The notes: generated by a model from the letters alone, not told the origin. A DNA stretch of 64,000 nucleotides from Rhodocyclaceae bacterium (GCA_004379165.1 NKXK01000025.1:62001-126000), one strand, 5' to 3'. Positions 43,020 through 52,285 are shown, counted from the first letter of the stretch. A program made the numbers and translations.

Positions 43020-44846
43020 ATGGAAAAACGAACGCAGTTTTCCGTCTGGTACTTCGCCTGTGCGCTGCTTGGCATCGTGCTGCTGCAGAACGTGTGGCAA
43101 AGCGTGCGTACGACCGCACCCATCCCTTACAGCGAGTTTCAGCAACTGCTGCGCGAGGGCAAGGTCGCCGACATCGCGGTGTCCGATAACCAGATCATCG
43201 GCAGCTACAAGGAAGCGGTCGGCAACAAGACCCGCTTTGTCACCACCCGCGTCGATCCGGCGCTGGCCAAAGACCTGGCCCAATATGACGTCAAGGTCAG
43301 CGGCATCGTCGAGAACACCTTCCTCTCGGACCTGATGGGCTGGGTGCTGCCGGCGGTGATCTTTGTTGGCATCTGGATTTTCGCGATGCGCCGCTTTGCC
43401 GGAAAAATGGGCGGTGGCGGCTTCATGAATATCGGCAAGAGCAAGGCCAAGGTGTATGTCGAGACAGATACCAAGGTGAACTTCGCCGATGTTGCCGGTG
43501 TTGAGGAGGCCAAGGACGAACTGAAGGAAATCGTCGGCTTTCTCAAGGATCCGGAAAGCTTTGGCCGCCTCGGCGGGCGGGCACCCAAGGGCGTGCTGCT
43601 GGTCGGGCCGCCGGGAACCGGCAAGACGCTGCTGGCCAAGGCTGTCGCCGGGGAGGCAGGCGTGCCTTTCTTCTCGATTTCCGGCTCGGAGTTCGTCGAA
43701 ATGTTTGTCGGCGTCGGCGCTGCCCGGGTGCGGGATCTGTTCGAGCAGGCGCGGGCCAAGGCACCGGCGATCATCTTCATCGACGAACTCGATGCACTGG
43801 GTCGGGCACGGGCTGCGGGCGGTGCGATGGGCGGGCATGACGAGAAGGAGCAAACGCTGAATCAACTGCTGGTCGAACTCGATGGCTTCGATTCCGGCAA
43901 GGGGCTGGTCCTGCTCGGCGCGACCAACCGCCCGGAGGTGCTTGATCCGGCCTTGCTGCGTGCGGGTCGCTTCGACCGGCAGGTCGTTGTCGATCGTCCG
44001 GATAAACAAGGGCGCGTCGCCATTCTTCAGGTGCATATCCGCAAAATCGAGCTGGCAGATGGCGTGGATCTGACCCAGATCGCTGACCTGACGCCGGGCT
44101 TCACCGGCGCCGAACTGGCCAACCTCTGTAACGAGGCGGCACTGGCGGCTACCCGCCGGCAGGCCGAGGCGGTCACGCTCGAAGACTTCACCGTTGCGGT
44201 TGAACGTATCGTGGCCGGGCTGGAAAAGCGCAATCGCGTGCTGTCGCCGCTGGAGCGCGAAACTGTCGCCCACCATGAGATGGGGCACGCCATTGCGGCG
44301 ATGTCGACGCCGGGGTCGGACCCGGTGCACAAGGTGTCGATCATTCCACGGGGTATCGGTGCCCTGGGTTACACCATCCAGCGCCCGACCGAGGAGCGCT
44401 ACCTGATGACCCGTGCCGAGCTCGAAAACCGGATGGTGGTGCTGCTCGGTGGCCGGGCGGCGGAGGAAATCATTTACGGTCATTTTTCGACGGGGGCATC
44501 CGATGACCTGCAGCGGGTGACGCAGATTGCCCGGGCGCTGGTGACGCGCTACGGGATGCATCCGGACCTCGGCCATGTGGTGTACGAGAAGGATCAGGGC
44601 AATTACCTCGGGCAGGCGATGCCGCAGTTCGACAAGCCGTACAGCGAGGAAACGGCGCGCGAAATCGACCTCGCCGTGCGCGACATTGTCCAGGCGACCT
44701 ATCGCCGCACGCTGGCCTTGCTCAAGGCACGCGAGTCCTTGCTACGCACCTCGGCCGCCGATCTTCTGGCGCGGGAAACCCTCGGCGAGGCTGAACTGGC
44801 ATCGATACGTACCGCAGCCATCACCGACGCGGCGCCTGCCGGCTGA
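43020..44846 (+). CDS. ftsH: FtsH-family ATP-dependent zinc metalloprotease
   Basis: The membrane-bound AAA+ protease degrades damaged or regulatory membrane proteins. The 608-aa chain has two spans (~8-25 and ~107-125) with a periplasmic segment between them. The AAA domain has [16 protein letters not shown] (Walker A), [11 protein letters not shown] (Walker B) and the second region of homology [19 protein letters not shown]. The zinc site is [13 protein letters not shown] (HEMGH). The C-terminus lacks the long acidic tail of housekeeping FtsH, suggesting a second copy. ATG 43020 follows AAGGGGAATGATC; 43014 is an alternative. Placement after a riboswitch-controlled terC suggests quality control of membrane proteins under metal stress. 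Confidence 0.93.
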   Translation: MEKRTQFSVWYFACALLGIVLLQNVWQSVRTTAPIPYSEFQQLLREGKVADIAVSDNQIIGSYKEAVGNKTRFVTTRVDPALAKDLAQYDVKVSGIVENTFLSDLMGWVLPAVIFVGIWIFAMRRFAGKMGGGGFMNIGKSKAKVYVETDTKVNFADVAGVEEAKDELKEIVGFLKDPESFGRLGGRAPKGVLLVGPPGTGKTLLAKAVAGEAGVPFFSISGSEFVEMFVGVGAARVRDLFEQARAKAPAIIFIDELDALGRARAAGGAMGGHDEKEQTLNQLLVELDGFDSGKGLVLLGATNRPEVLDPALLRAGRFDRQVVVDRPDKQGRVAILQVHIRKIELADGVDLTQIADLTPGFTGAELANLCNEAALAATRRQAEAVTLEDFTVAVERIVAGLEKRNRVLSPLERETVAHHEMGHAIAAMSTPGSDPVHKVSIIPRGIGALGYTIQRPTEERYLMTRAELENRMVVLLGGRAAEEIIYGHFSTGASDDLQRVTQIARALVTRYGMHPDLGHVVYEKDQGNYLGQAMPQFDKPYSEETAREIDLAVRDIVQATYRRTLALLKARESLLRTSAADLLARETLGEAELASIRTAAITDAAPAG

Positions 44847-44848
44847 TC

Positions 44849-45328
44849 ATGGACATCGTCTGGCCTGTCGTCGGTTGGGTGGTCATCGTCATCGGGCTGG
44901 CCGGTGTCATTCTGCCGATGCTGCCCGGTGCGCCGCTGATCTTTATCGGCATCACGATCATTGCCTGGAGTGGCGATTTTAGGCGAGTTTCCGAGTTTAC
45001 CGTAGCTTTTGTCGGATTGCTGGCGGTCTTGTCGTGGAGTATCGACTACCTGGCGGCGAGCTTGGGGGTCAAGCGTGTGGGCGCCAGCTCGCTTGCGGTG
45101 CTTGGTGCGGTCGTCGGTACCGTTCTCGGCTTGTTCGCCGGCCTGGTCGGCGTCTTGCTGGGCCCGATCGTCGGCGCGACCATTGGCGAATGGCTGGCGC
45201 GACGAGACGGGGGGCTGGCCACACGGGCAGGTTTTGCTGCCGGGGTCAGTTTTCTGCTCGGCATCGTCGCCAGGGTCGGCATCGCTTTCATGATGATCGG
45301 CATCTGCGCCGTGGCCTGGCTGGTGTAG
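44849..45328 (+). CDS. DUF456 family membrane protein
   Basis: The 159-aa protein matches DUF456: VVIVIGLAGVILPMLPGAPLIFIG at the N-terminus, then VGASSLAVLGAVVGTVLGLF and GPIVGATIGEWLA. There are four to five membrane spans rich in glycine. No function is known to me for the family. It lies 2 bp after the ftsH stop and 4 bp before dgkA, so it belongs to the terC-ftsH operon. Confidence 0.88.
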   Translation: MDIVWPVVGWVVIVIGLAGVILPMLPGAPLIFIGITIIAWSGDFRRVSEFTVAFVGLLAVLSWSIDYLAASLGVKRVGASSLAVLGAVVGTVLGLFAGLVGVLLGPIVGATIGEWLARRDGGLATRAGFAAGVSFLLGIVARVGIAFMMIGICAVAWLV

Positions 45329-45332
45329 TCCG

Positions 45333-45737
45333 ATGCGCCACAAATTCCTTGGCACCGGGGAACCCGGCTATCACCCGTTGCGCAAGATCCGGACCGTTTT
45401 TTCCGGATTGCGCTATGCCGTCCTGTACGACTGGTCGGTGACTTACAAGCTGATCCTGTCGGCCGTCGTACTTTTCCTCGCCTTTGTCTTCCGCCAGTGG
45501 CTGGATGTTCTGCTGATACTGCTGGCGACGGCCTTCGTCATTGCCGCGGAGATTTTCAACAGCGCCATCGAGGCCATTTGCGACTTCATGGAGACGCGGG
45601 AGAACCCGAAAATCAAGGTCATCAAGGACATGGCGGCGGCGGCAGTGGGCATCGCAATGCTGGTCTGGCTGGTGATTATCGGCTCCGAACTGTTCGAGGT
45701 GTTCAACGCTTTGAGCGTTCTTGGTGGCTCGAATTGA
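45333..45737 (+). CDS. dgkA: Diacylglycerol kinase (prokaryotic DgkA type)
   Basis: This trimeric inner-membrane kinase phosphorylates diacylglycerol, recycling lipid from membrane-derived oligosaccharide synthesis. The 134-aa protein has three spans and the catalytic signature EIFNSAIEAICDFME, with the basic N-terminus HPLRKIRTVFSGLRYAV. A VKDMAAAAVG-like stretch (IKDMAAAAVGIAML) is also conserved. It ends the terC operon, followed by a terminator 104 bp later. Confidence 0.92.
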   Translation: MRHKFLGTGEPGYHPLRKIRTVFSGLRYAVLYDWSVTYKLILSAVVLFLAFVFRQWLDVLLILLATAFVIAAEIFNSAIEAICDFMETRENPKIKVIKDMAAAAVGIAMLVWLVIIGSELFEVFNALSVLGGSN

Positions 45738-45841
45738 GCGATCAATTCATTGGAACCGTGTGCAGTTGAGCTTGCCAAAGCGAGGGTCTGGCTTCGGCCG
45801 GATGTGCTGTCTACTCTGCACGGTGTCCTCCTGACACCATT

Positions 45842-45865
45842 CGCCCGCTTCGGCGGGCGTTTTTT
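45842..45865 (+). terminator. Intrinsic terminator of the terC-dgkA operon
   Basis: CGCCCGC-TTCG-GCGGGCG, a perfect 7-bp stem with UUCG loop, is followed by six T. It also lies just past the end of the convergent broken GGDEF gene. Confidence 0.9.
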
Positions 45866-45872
45866 CGCCGGG

Positions 45873-47192
45873 TCAGCCCGCCGGGCAGTTTGGCAAGCCA
45901 AGGTGGTAGCGCCCGCCGCCGGTACGTTTGGCGGCATACATGGCGCTATCGGCAGCATGCAACATCGCAGTCGGACTGCCGTAGATCTGCGTCGGGAAAC
46001 TGACGATGCCGAGACTGGCTCTCGCTGCGAGGTGATGGCCGCTGGCAACGACAGGTGCTGACAGGGCGTTGAGGATTTTTTCGGCGATGCTGGCCGGGGC
46101 ACTGTGTTCGTTGAGCTCGGCCAGCAGAACTACAAACTCATCGCCACCGAGACGGGCGACTTCAATCAGCAGCGCATCGCCGGCGGCATGGCCGTGGCGG
46201 TCGTTGATCGGCTTGAAATCATCGAGATCGAGGTAAATGATGGCAAAGGCCCGATTGTGCCGTTGCGCCTGGTCCCAGGTGAATTCGAGGTGGTCGAGGA
46301 GCATCCTTCGGTTGGGCAGGCCGGTCAGCGGGTCAGGATGCACCTGCCGGCGAATCTCCGCTTCCTCGGCCTTGCGGGCGGTGAGATCCCGGATGTGGGC
46401 AACGACAAGCGTGAGTTCGCCGTCGTCATCGTGCTGGGCGCTGACGCTGATTTCGACCCAGACCGTGGCGCCATCCTTGCGCCGATAGTGTTTCTCGTAG
46501 CGTAGATGGGGCCGTATGCCGTTGCGCATTTCGATGTCATAGAGTTCGCCGACTGGCAGGTCGTCCGGGTGGGTGAAACAGGGGAAGTTCTGACCGCGAA
46601 GTTCGGTTTCGCTGAAGCCCAGCAAATCGAAAAATGCACCGTTGACCTCGATGAAATTGCCATCCCGATCGAGCAGGGCAATGCCGTTTGGAGCGTGCGC
46701 CATCAGTTGCCAGAATTTCCGTTCGCTGTCGCGCAGGGCCTAGCTGGTTGCCTTGTAGCTGGTCACGTCCTGCAGCGTGCCGATCAGGCGTTGGCTGCCG
46801 TCGGCAGCATCAGCAACGCGCAGCATGCGCTGGCGGATTTTACGCTGGCGTCCATCGCGGAGCGCCAACGTATGTTCAATCTCGATGGGATCGGGCGAAT
46901 TGAGGGCATTGCTGTAGGCTTTGAGCAGATGCAGACGATCGTTCTCCGGAATCAGACCGAGCAGGTTGTCGAGACAGGGGCGGCTCCATTGCTGCCCCAG
47001 GATGCTCATCGCCTGCGGTGAGAACGCGATATCGCCGTTTTCGACGCACATCTCCCAACTACCAATGCCGGCAATGCGCTGCGCAGCCGTGAGTTGGGCA
47101 AGCGAGTCGACAAGCTGCCTGATTTGCGAGCGATCGCCCGTTTTTTGGGCATCGTTGCCGAGCAGGTAATCGTTTCTGGCGGACATGTTCAT
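45873..47192 (-). pseudogene. PAS-PAS-GGDEF gene broken by an in-frame amber stop and a GGDEF deletion
   Basis: Two track ORFs (46740-47249 and 45873-46703) read in the same frame and join across one TAG at 46740-46742. Upstream residues are LIGTLQDVTSYKATS; downstream ones are ALRDSERKFWQLMAHAPNG, a normal PAS-PAS linker. The second PAS and a GGDEF domain follow. In the GGDEF domain ALLIEVA runs straight into RLGGDEFVVLL, omitting about 14 residues present in the intact homolog at 8663-11692 (VANRLRDAVRDSDVVARLGG). Start ATG 47192 follows AAAGGAGGCGCC. A new start at Met 46703 could still make a PAS-GGDEF fragment, but its catalytic fold should be damaged. Confidence 0.8.
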
Positions 47193-47432
47193 GGGGCGCC
47201 TCCTTTCCGGCGGGCGGCATGCCGGATTTGCTGCCGATAGACGCATCATCCGGCAGGCAGTACTTCCTGACCATTCGTATGAACAGCAGTGCCTATCCGC
47301 AAAACTACCTATCCACCTTGGGATTCTCGCGAATATTCAAGCATCGGTCAGGGGCTTACAGTTTCAGCGTCAAATGGTCCGGCATGTTTCTGCTGTTGGC
47401 CGGTAAGCGCAACGTTGCACAGGGGGTGACAA

Positions 47433-47876
47433 GTGAGTGAGATGAATGTCCTGGTAGTGGATGCGGATTCCGAGCGCCGTGATGTGGTGGCCGACGCATT
47501 GTCGTGGATTGCAAACGACTACCGCTTGTTCGAGGCCCGGGATCTCGATGAGGCTCGCGACTGTCTCAAGCGCTTTGATTTCCGCCTGGTCATTGTCGGT
47601 CCGGAGTTGCCGTGCGACACTCGGGCGGCGCTGATTTTCCTGCGTGGCAGTCTGCCGCACAGCGCCTTGCTGACCTGCATGAAGATGTCGTCGTTCGACC
47701 GTGACGGCCCGACCCGCATGCTGGATTGTGGCGCCGACCTGGTCTTTGATCAGCGCATGTCGGCAACACAGCTATCTCTGGTGCTTCGGCCCTACCTTGG
47801 TCATCAGGTCAGTCCTGAGCGTGCTAGCGGGATGGATATGCGGGACCGGATTCAGCCAGCGTTGTCGCCTGCCTGA
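47433..47876 (+). CDS. Degenerate CheY-like receiver domain protein
   Basis: The 147-aa protein has a receiver-like start (MNVLVVDADSERRDVVADAL) and FDFRLVIVGPELPCDTRAAL. The usual phosphoacceptor Asp of the DLVLLDxxLP strand is replaced by Gly. The later block CGADLVFDQRMSATQL is also receiver-like. It is therefore a pseudo-receiver without a usable phosphorylation site. The GTG start follows AGGGGGTGAC; ATG 47442 is a second choice. It is divergent from the broken PAS-GGDEF gene, which may have been its partner. Confidence 0.65.
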   Translation: MSEMNVLVVDADSERRDVVADALSWIANDYRLFEARDLDEARDCLKRFDFRLVIVGPELPCDTRAALIFLRGSLPHSALLTCMKMSSFDRDGPTRMLDCGADLVFDQRMSATQLSLVLRPYLGHQVSPERASGMDMRDRIQPALSPA

Positions 47877-47882
47877 CTGCGC

Positions 47883-48101
47883 TCAGTTCGGGGTGCGAGC
47901 AAAGCTGATGATCTTCGGCTGATAACGCTTGAGCATGTGCTCCGCTTCGAGAATGCTGCGGACATAGCCGCCATAGGGCAAAATACTGCATGGCCGATGA
48001 TTGGCGTGCACGCGGAAGCCGTTGTGGAATGGGCGCATCACCACGCTGACGCCGTTGATCACCGTGCCGTACCCGAGTATTCCCGGAGAAAATCTTGGCA
48101 T
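47883..48101 (-). CDS. 72-aa protein of unknown function, paralog of 6422-6640
   Basis: The protein MPRFSPGILGYGTVINGVSV.. aligns along its whole length with the product at 6422-6640, both 72 aa. Conserved positions include GTVING.SVV.RP, ANH.PC..LP.GGYVR and EAE..L.RY. AAGGAGGGCGGAA immediately upstream of the ATG is a near-perfect ribosome site, so the gene is real and starts at 48101; the larger track ORF to 48458 is an extension. The neighbours differ from those of the first copy, so the family moves as a single gene. No function can be assigned. Confidence 0.75.
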   Translation of the reverse strand: MPRFSPGILGYGTVINGVSVVMRPFHNGFRVHANHRPCSILPYGGYVRSILEAEHMLKRYQPKIISFARTPN

Positions 48102-49507
48102 TTCCGCCCTCCTTGCACGAACGTGAGCTAGCACGTGGCTCAGAGGCCTCAAACGGCATCGGAGTTCCATTTTCTGCCACCGGTTGTGGCGGGTTTTGCC
48201 GGCAGCTACTCGTATGCATGCTAGCGGTGTGCATCGGTAGTTTGCTGACTGCCTGTAGCAATGTGGCCCGCCTGGCGGCAGATATTCGTGAGTCCAGCCA
48301 GCAGTTGCGGGTTGTTTCGGGGACGCTGGGGGTCGGGCGTTGTCCAGAGTGTGAGTGGATCGTCGTCGTGCTCGGCGATGTTCGCGGCGAAAAGCTGCAT
48401 AACTTCCGTGTGTTCGAACAGTCAGGCCGTTTTCGCATCGCGGCCTTGCGCGATTCACGCTACCTGTTTGCCTTTCAGGATATCAACCGGGATTTTTCCT
48501 ATCAGCCCGGTGAGCCGGCTGTCTGGCACGATCTGGATCCCGAACAGATGGCGCAGGGGACGCCGGCCGAGGTGGCGCTGCAGGTGTCTTCGAGTCTGAT
48601 CCGGCCCGCGCCGGCCGGGCTGGAGGATATTTTCGGCATGCGGGGCAGCAGTCTCGGGCAGATCGATGTCCAGCTCGGGGTCGTCAGCGCGCTGGAAGCA
48701 CCGCGCTTCAGCCCGGAGTCGGCGACCATGGGCATGTGGGAGCCGGTGGGCTTCATGAAGGCAGGGCGGGCCGGGGTGTTTTTCCTTGAGCCCTTCGATC
48801 CGCTGCGTATTCCGGTGTTGTTCGTTCATGGCATCCGCGGTACACCGCGCAGCTTCGCCGGCATTATCGACAATCTCGATCGCAGCCGGTTTCAGGCCTG
48901 GGTGCTGAATTACCCTTCCGGGCTCGATCTGCGAGCGCTCGGCGACGGGCTGCTCGGCCTGCTGGCGGAACTGCGTCACCGTCACGGCTTCGGCACGCTG
49001 CACATCGTGGCCCACAGCATGGGCGGGTTGCTGGTGCGCGAATACCTGGCGGAGTGCGCGCGCGCTGGCGGGTGCGATTATGTCAGCCAGGTGGTGACGA
49101 TTTCGACGCCGTTTGCCGGGATTTCAGCGCTGGGCAGCTGGTTGGAGTACACGCGGGTGGTCATGCCGGTGTGGCGCAACCTGACGCCGGATAGCCCTTT
49201 CCTGCGTGACCTGTTCGCCTTGCCTTTGCCTTCAGGTGTGTCGTACCACCTGCTCTTCGGGTATCGAAACGTCGCAACCCTCAGTCGCAGCAGCGGCGAT
49301 GGGGTCATCCCGCTGGAGAGCCAGTTGCGCAGCGCGGCACAAAACGAGGCGGTGAGCGTCCGCGGCTTCAATGAGGATCATGTGAGCATACTCAGCAACG
49401 CCGAGTTGCAGCGTTACATCAACGAGGCTTTGCAGCGCCCGGATTTCCGCAGCGTCGCCCGGCATCCGCGGTCGGTGTCGGCGGTCAGACAGTCCGCTGA
49501 ACGCTGA
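48095..49507 (+). CDS. Lipoprotein-type alpha/beta hydrolase (lipase-like)
   Basis: The protein has a lipobox-like LLTAC near residue 54 and a serine hydrolase core (~240-440). The core includes PVLFVHGIRGTPRSFAG (oxyanion region), the nucleophile in LHIVAHSMGGLLVREYL, and the His in GFNEDHVSILSNAEL. It thus resembles PGAP1/triacylglycerol lipase-like esterases anchored to a membrane. The start is uncertain. The track ATG 48095 overlaps the divergent small gene, while ATG 48218 would leave only 12 residues before the lipid-anchor Cys. Residues ~60-220 contain a beta-rich unknown region. The substrate is unknown. Confidence 0.8.
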   Translation: MAFPPSLHERELARGSEASNGIGVPFSATGCGGFCRQLLVCMLAVCIGSLLTACSNVARLAADIRESSQQLRVVSGTLGVGRCPECEWIVVVLGDVRGEKLHNFRVFEQSGRFRIAALRDSRYLFAFQDINRDFSYQPGEPAVWHDLDPEQMAQGTPAEVALQVSSSLIRPAPAGLEDIFGMRGSSLGQIDVQLGVVSALEAPRFSPESATMGMWEPVGFMKAGRAGVFFLEPFDPLRIPVLFVHGIRGTPRSFAGIIDNLDRSRFQAWVLNYPSGLDLRALGDGLLGLLAELRHRHGFGTLHIVAHSMGGLLVREYLAECARAGGCDYVSQVVTISTPFAGISALGSWLEYTRVVMPVWRNLTPDSPFLRDLFALPLPSGVSYHLLFGYRNVATLSRSSGDGVIPLESQLRSAAQNEAVSVRGFNEDHVSILSNAELQRYINEALQRPDFRSVARHPRSVSAVRQSAER

Positions 49508-49517
49508 GGTCAGGGGC

Positions 49518-50009
49518 TTATTGCAGCAGTTGCGGGGTGACGGCTTCGAGGTCGGTCTTCCTGACCAGCCCCATTTTTTTCTGGATCACCTGACCATTGC
49601 GGTCGATGAACAGCGTGTAAGGCAGGCCGGCCTTGGTGTTGCCCAGTTCCTTCATCAGCGTGATGCCCTTGTCCTTGGCGACGAACACCGGGTAGTCCAT
49701 CTCGTAGGCCTTGGCGAATTCCTTGGCCGGTTCGGCCTTTTCTTCGATGCCGATGCCAAGGATCTCGACCTTGCCCTTGTGCTGCTTGCGAAAGTGGATC
49801 AGTTCCGGGATTTCGGCACGGCAGGGGCCGCACCAGCGGGCCCAGAAGTTGACGATCAAGGGTTTTCCCTTGTAGCGCGAGAGCGCCACCGGCTTGTCGT
49901 CGAGATCGCTCAGTGTTGCGGCAAACAGGGGCGCGGACGAGAGTTGTTCGTCGGCTGCGGTGAACGCGGAAAATAGGCCAAAAACGGCAACGGCAAGGAG
50001 CTTTCTCAA
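49518..50009 (-). CDS. TlpA-like periplasmic thioredoxin, end of the nos cluster
   Basis: The 163-aa precursor has a signal peptide (KLLAVAVFGLFSAFTAAD). Its TlpA/ResA-type thioredoxin domain has the redox pair in IVNFWARWCGPCRAEIPEL and the cis-Pro loop in KAGLPYTLFIDRNGQVI. Such proteins reduce disulfides of apocytochromes or copper-binding cysteines. Its start overlaps the nosY stop by 4 bp (ATGA), so it belongs to the nos operon. A role in preparing NosL/NosZ or cytochrome thiols is likely but inferred. A diverged polar repeat copy encodes the FSAFTA part of the signal peptide. Confidence 0.9.
   Translation of the reverse strand: MRKLLAVAVFGLFSAFTAADEQLSSAPLFAATLSDLDDKPVALSRYKGKPLIVNFWARWCGPCRAEIPELIHFRKQHKGKVEILGIGIEEKAEPAKEFAKAYEMDYPVFVAKDKGITLMKELGNTKAGLPYTLFIDRNGQVIQKKMGLVRKTDLEAVTPQLLQ
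49955..49988 (+). repeat. Dispersed polar repeat inside the tlpA-like signal peptide
   Basis: CTGCGGTGAACGCGGAAAA then TAGGCCAAAAACGGC differs from the core by one base. The host gene is on the minus strand while the repeat keeps the plus orientation. Confidence 0.75.
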
Positions 50010-50833
50010 GGCAGGTCACCCCGGCGGAAGATCAGGTAGCCGATGGTAGCACTGAGTACACCCAGTGCCGCCGGGTAGGCCAGCGCGAAGATCTTGTACC
50101 CGGTGCTGCCGAAGAGGTCGAGGATGACATAGGCCGAGGGACCGAGAACGATCAGTTGCGGATCGAACAGCGCCAGCGCGGCGGTGCGGAAGACCTGCAA
50201 CGGGTTGGCCAGCGCCAGCGTGACGGCCAACTCCGGCGAGACCTTGCCCTGGATCATGACGCCAAGAAGGATCAGGTCGAGGAAAAGCAGCAGCACCAGC
50301 CAGACCATGAAGGCAGCGCCCTGCGCCATATCGGTGCTGCGGGCGATGGCCGAAATAAGCATGCCGATGCCGAGGAAGCACATTGCCATGACGGCCAGCA
50401 GGGCAGTGTAGTAGCCGAACATATCCCAGGGCACTTCGATGCCCTGGATCGTGGCCCAGATCACGGCGCCAAGCATGGCGGCAAAGACGGGGGCGAAGAC
50501 GACAATGTAGCGGCCGACGATCTTTCCCCAGAACCAGGCACCGAGCCCGACCGGCAGCGACAACAGGTATTCGAAGACGCCGGCTTCGCGGTCACCGGCT
50601 ACCGAGCGGACGGTCGTGATGAGCACGAAAATCGGCAGGATGGCCATCGTCAGCTGGATATAGGTGACGAGCAGACGCGACAGGCCGATGAAGCCGAGGA
50701 CGCGCGATTCGGTGAGGCCGAAGACGAAGAGCAGGGCAACGATGCCGCCGAAGACCAGCGTGTAGATCTGGAACCAGCGGGCGCGCAGCGATTCGACGAT
50801 GTCCAGTTTGGCGGTGAGCCAGAGTTGTTTCAT
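50006..50833 (-). CDS. nosY: NosY, ABC transporter permease for N2O reductase maturation
   Basis: NosY is the membrane part of the NosDFY complex needed to build the CuZ site of N2O reductase. The 275-aa protein has six spans, starting with MKQLWLTAKLDIVESLRARWFQIY. The conserved AGDREAGVFEYLLSLPVG region follows the second span, as in NosY/ABC-2 permeases. It is adjacent to nosL (no gap) and coupled to the tlpA-like gene. Order and similarity make the call firm. Confidence 0.93.
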   Translation of the reverse strand: MKQLWLTAKLDIVESLRARWFQIYTLVFGGIVALLFVFGLTESRVLGFIGLSRLLVTYIQLTMAILPIFVLITTVRSVAGDREAGVFEYLLSLPVGLGAWFWGKIVGRYIVVFAPVFAAMLGAVIWATIQGIEVPWDMFGYYTALLAVMAMCFLGIGMLISAIARSTDMAQGAAFMVWLVLLLFLDLILLGVMIQGKVSPELAVTLALANPLQVFRTAALALFDPQLIVLGPSAYVILDLFGSTGYKIFALAYPAALGVLSATIGYLIFRRGDLP

Positions 50834-51346
50834 TTACTTACCCTTGGCCAGCACGTGCTGGCGCATGTCGGTGAAATCAAGGCCGCCGGCCTGGGGCACG
50901 GACACGGCGGCAAAGTTGTATCCCATCGGCGAGGTCCGGGTGACAAAGAAGGCGCGCTTCGGGTCCAGCCACTGCATCGCGTCGCGGCTCTTGCTGTTGA
51001 AGTCGGCCAGCCACATCCTTGTGGCGGCATCGGCCATCCACGGATACTTCTCGGCTCTTTCCTTGAGCCAGAAGACCAGGCAGCCGGGATCGTCGAATTT
51101 GAACACCGTGTTGTCCGGCCCGCCGCGCATCTGGGCAGCGAAGCGACGGTCGGAAATGACCATGCTGCAGCGCACGCAGGTGTCACGGTCCCACTTGATC
51201 TCGACCATGCCCTCCGGCCAATTGTCTTTTTTGCAGCCGCTCAGTGACAGGCTCATCGCTGCCGCCATTGGCGTCAGCATCAGGCCGCCGATACCCATGC
51301 GGGCGAGGAAATCGCGGCGTCGCGGTTGCCAGCTGCCGGCGCACAT
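50834..51346 (-). CDS. nosL: NosL, copper-binding lipoprotein of the nos cluster
   Basis: NosL binds Cu(I) and supplies it to NosDFY/NosZ at the outer face of the membrane. The 170-aa precursor has a twin-arginine-like start (RRRDFLARMGIGG) and a lipobox at SLSLSGC. The NosL signature CVRCSMVISDRRFAAQM follows, holding the Cys/Met ligands, and MGYNFAAVSVP lies near the end. It lies 2 bp after nosF and directly before nosY. In Wolinella-type clusters nosL follows nosY, so the order is locally changed. Confidence 0.92.
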   Translation of the reverse strand: MCAGSWQPRRRDFLARMGIGGLMLTPMAAAMSLSLSGCKKDNWPEGMVEIKWDRDTCVRCSMVISDRRFAAQMRGGPDNTVFKFDDPGCLVFWLKERAEKYPWMADAATRMWLADFNSKSRDAMQWLDPKRAFFVTRTSPMGYNFAAVSVPQAGGLDFTDMRQHVLAKGK

Positions 51347-51348
51347 GC

Positions 51349-52203
51349 TCAGGCTTCCTTGAGCGACAGATCGGCGATCAGCGCCGTGTATCGGGAAACG
51401 ATACCGAGGAAGCGCAGGCGATCCGGGCCAGCAATGTCGCCCTGCCAGACCAGTTGCCCGGGATCGCTGGCCTTGATGCGCCAGCCGTCGAGCGCCCTGG
51501 CAAAGGCCAGTTCGAAGCGCTTGAGGACGATGCGGCAGGCCAGCGTGTCGGTCAGCGTCACGTCGTCGGCGACCTTGTCGTCGAGTACGATCTTGCCCAT
51601 GTCCATTTCGATGACGCGATTGACCAGCGACGAGACTTCGTCGAGACGGTGGCTGGAGATGATCATCGTCGCATCCTCAAGCCGCTCGGCGAGCAGGTCG
51701 AAGAAAATCTTGCGCGCCTCCGGGTCGAGGTTGGCGGCAGGCTCGTCCATGACCAATACGCTGGCGTCGCGCCCGAGCGCGATGGCGATCAGCAATTTCT
51801 GCTTCATGCCGCCGGACAGGCGAACGAACTGGCGGGTCAGAATGCCGTCGATGTCGAGGCCGAGGCGTTTGGCAATGGCGTGGATGCGTGCCGGATCGGT
51901 GCCGCACAGCGAGGCCGAGAAGTCGATCAACTGCCCGACCGGCATCTTCAACGGCGGTGGCAACTGCGGCACGAAGCCGATCTTGCCGAGTACGGCGGTG
52001 CGGTTGTCGCGCGGGTCAAGCCCGTCGATTCGCACCTCGCCATCATGGGTGTATTCGCCGAGCAGACAGCGGATCAGCGTCGTCTTGCCGGCACCGTTGG
52101 AGCCAATCAGCGCCACCCGCTCGCCGAGACCGATGCGCAGATCGATGCCGTCGAGAACGCGGGTTTTGCGGAAAGTCTTGGCTATGTTCTGGAACTGGAT
52201 CAT
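51349..52203 (-). CDS. nosF: NosF, ABC transporter ATP-binding protein
   Basis: The 284-aa ATPase drives NosDFY. Walker A is IGSNGAGKTTLIRCL, the signature motif FVRLSGGMKQKLLIA, Walker B ASVLVMDEPAANLDPEA, and the switch His is in IISSHRLDEV. The N-terminus MIQFQNIAKTFRKTRVLDGI is typical of NosF. It is separated from the upstream nosH by 134 bp containing a polar repeat and may have its own promoter there, though none is clear. Confidence 0.92.
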   Translation of the reverse strand: MIQFQNIAKTFRKTRVLDGIDLRIGLGERVALIGSNGAGKTTLIRCLLGEYTHDGEVRIDGLDPRDNRTAVLGKIGFVPQLPPPLKMPVGQLIDFSASLCGTDPARIHAIAKRLGLDIDGILTRQFVRLSGGMKQKLLIAIALGRDASVLVMDEPAANLDPEARKIFFDLLAERLEDATMIISSHRLDEVSSLVNRVIEMDMGKIVLDDKVADDVTLTDTLACRIVLKRFELAFARALDGWRIKASDPGQLVWQGDIAGPDRLRFLGIVSRYTALIADLSLKEA

Positions 52204-52285
52204 GGCGGGAATTTTAGGGACAGGCGGCGTGCAGGCGTTGAACCTGGATCAAGAAATATGCAGCGAAGCCGCAAGGGTCGGGCAT

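Noticed and set aside
50156-51247. 363-aa plus-strand ORF over nosY and nosL
   Set aside because: Opposite two family-matched nos genes; composition is antisense-like.
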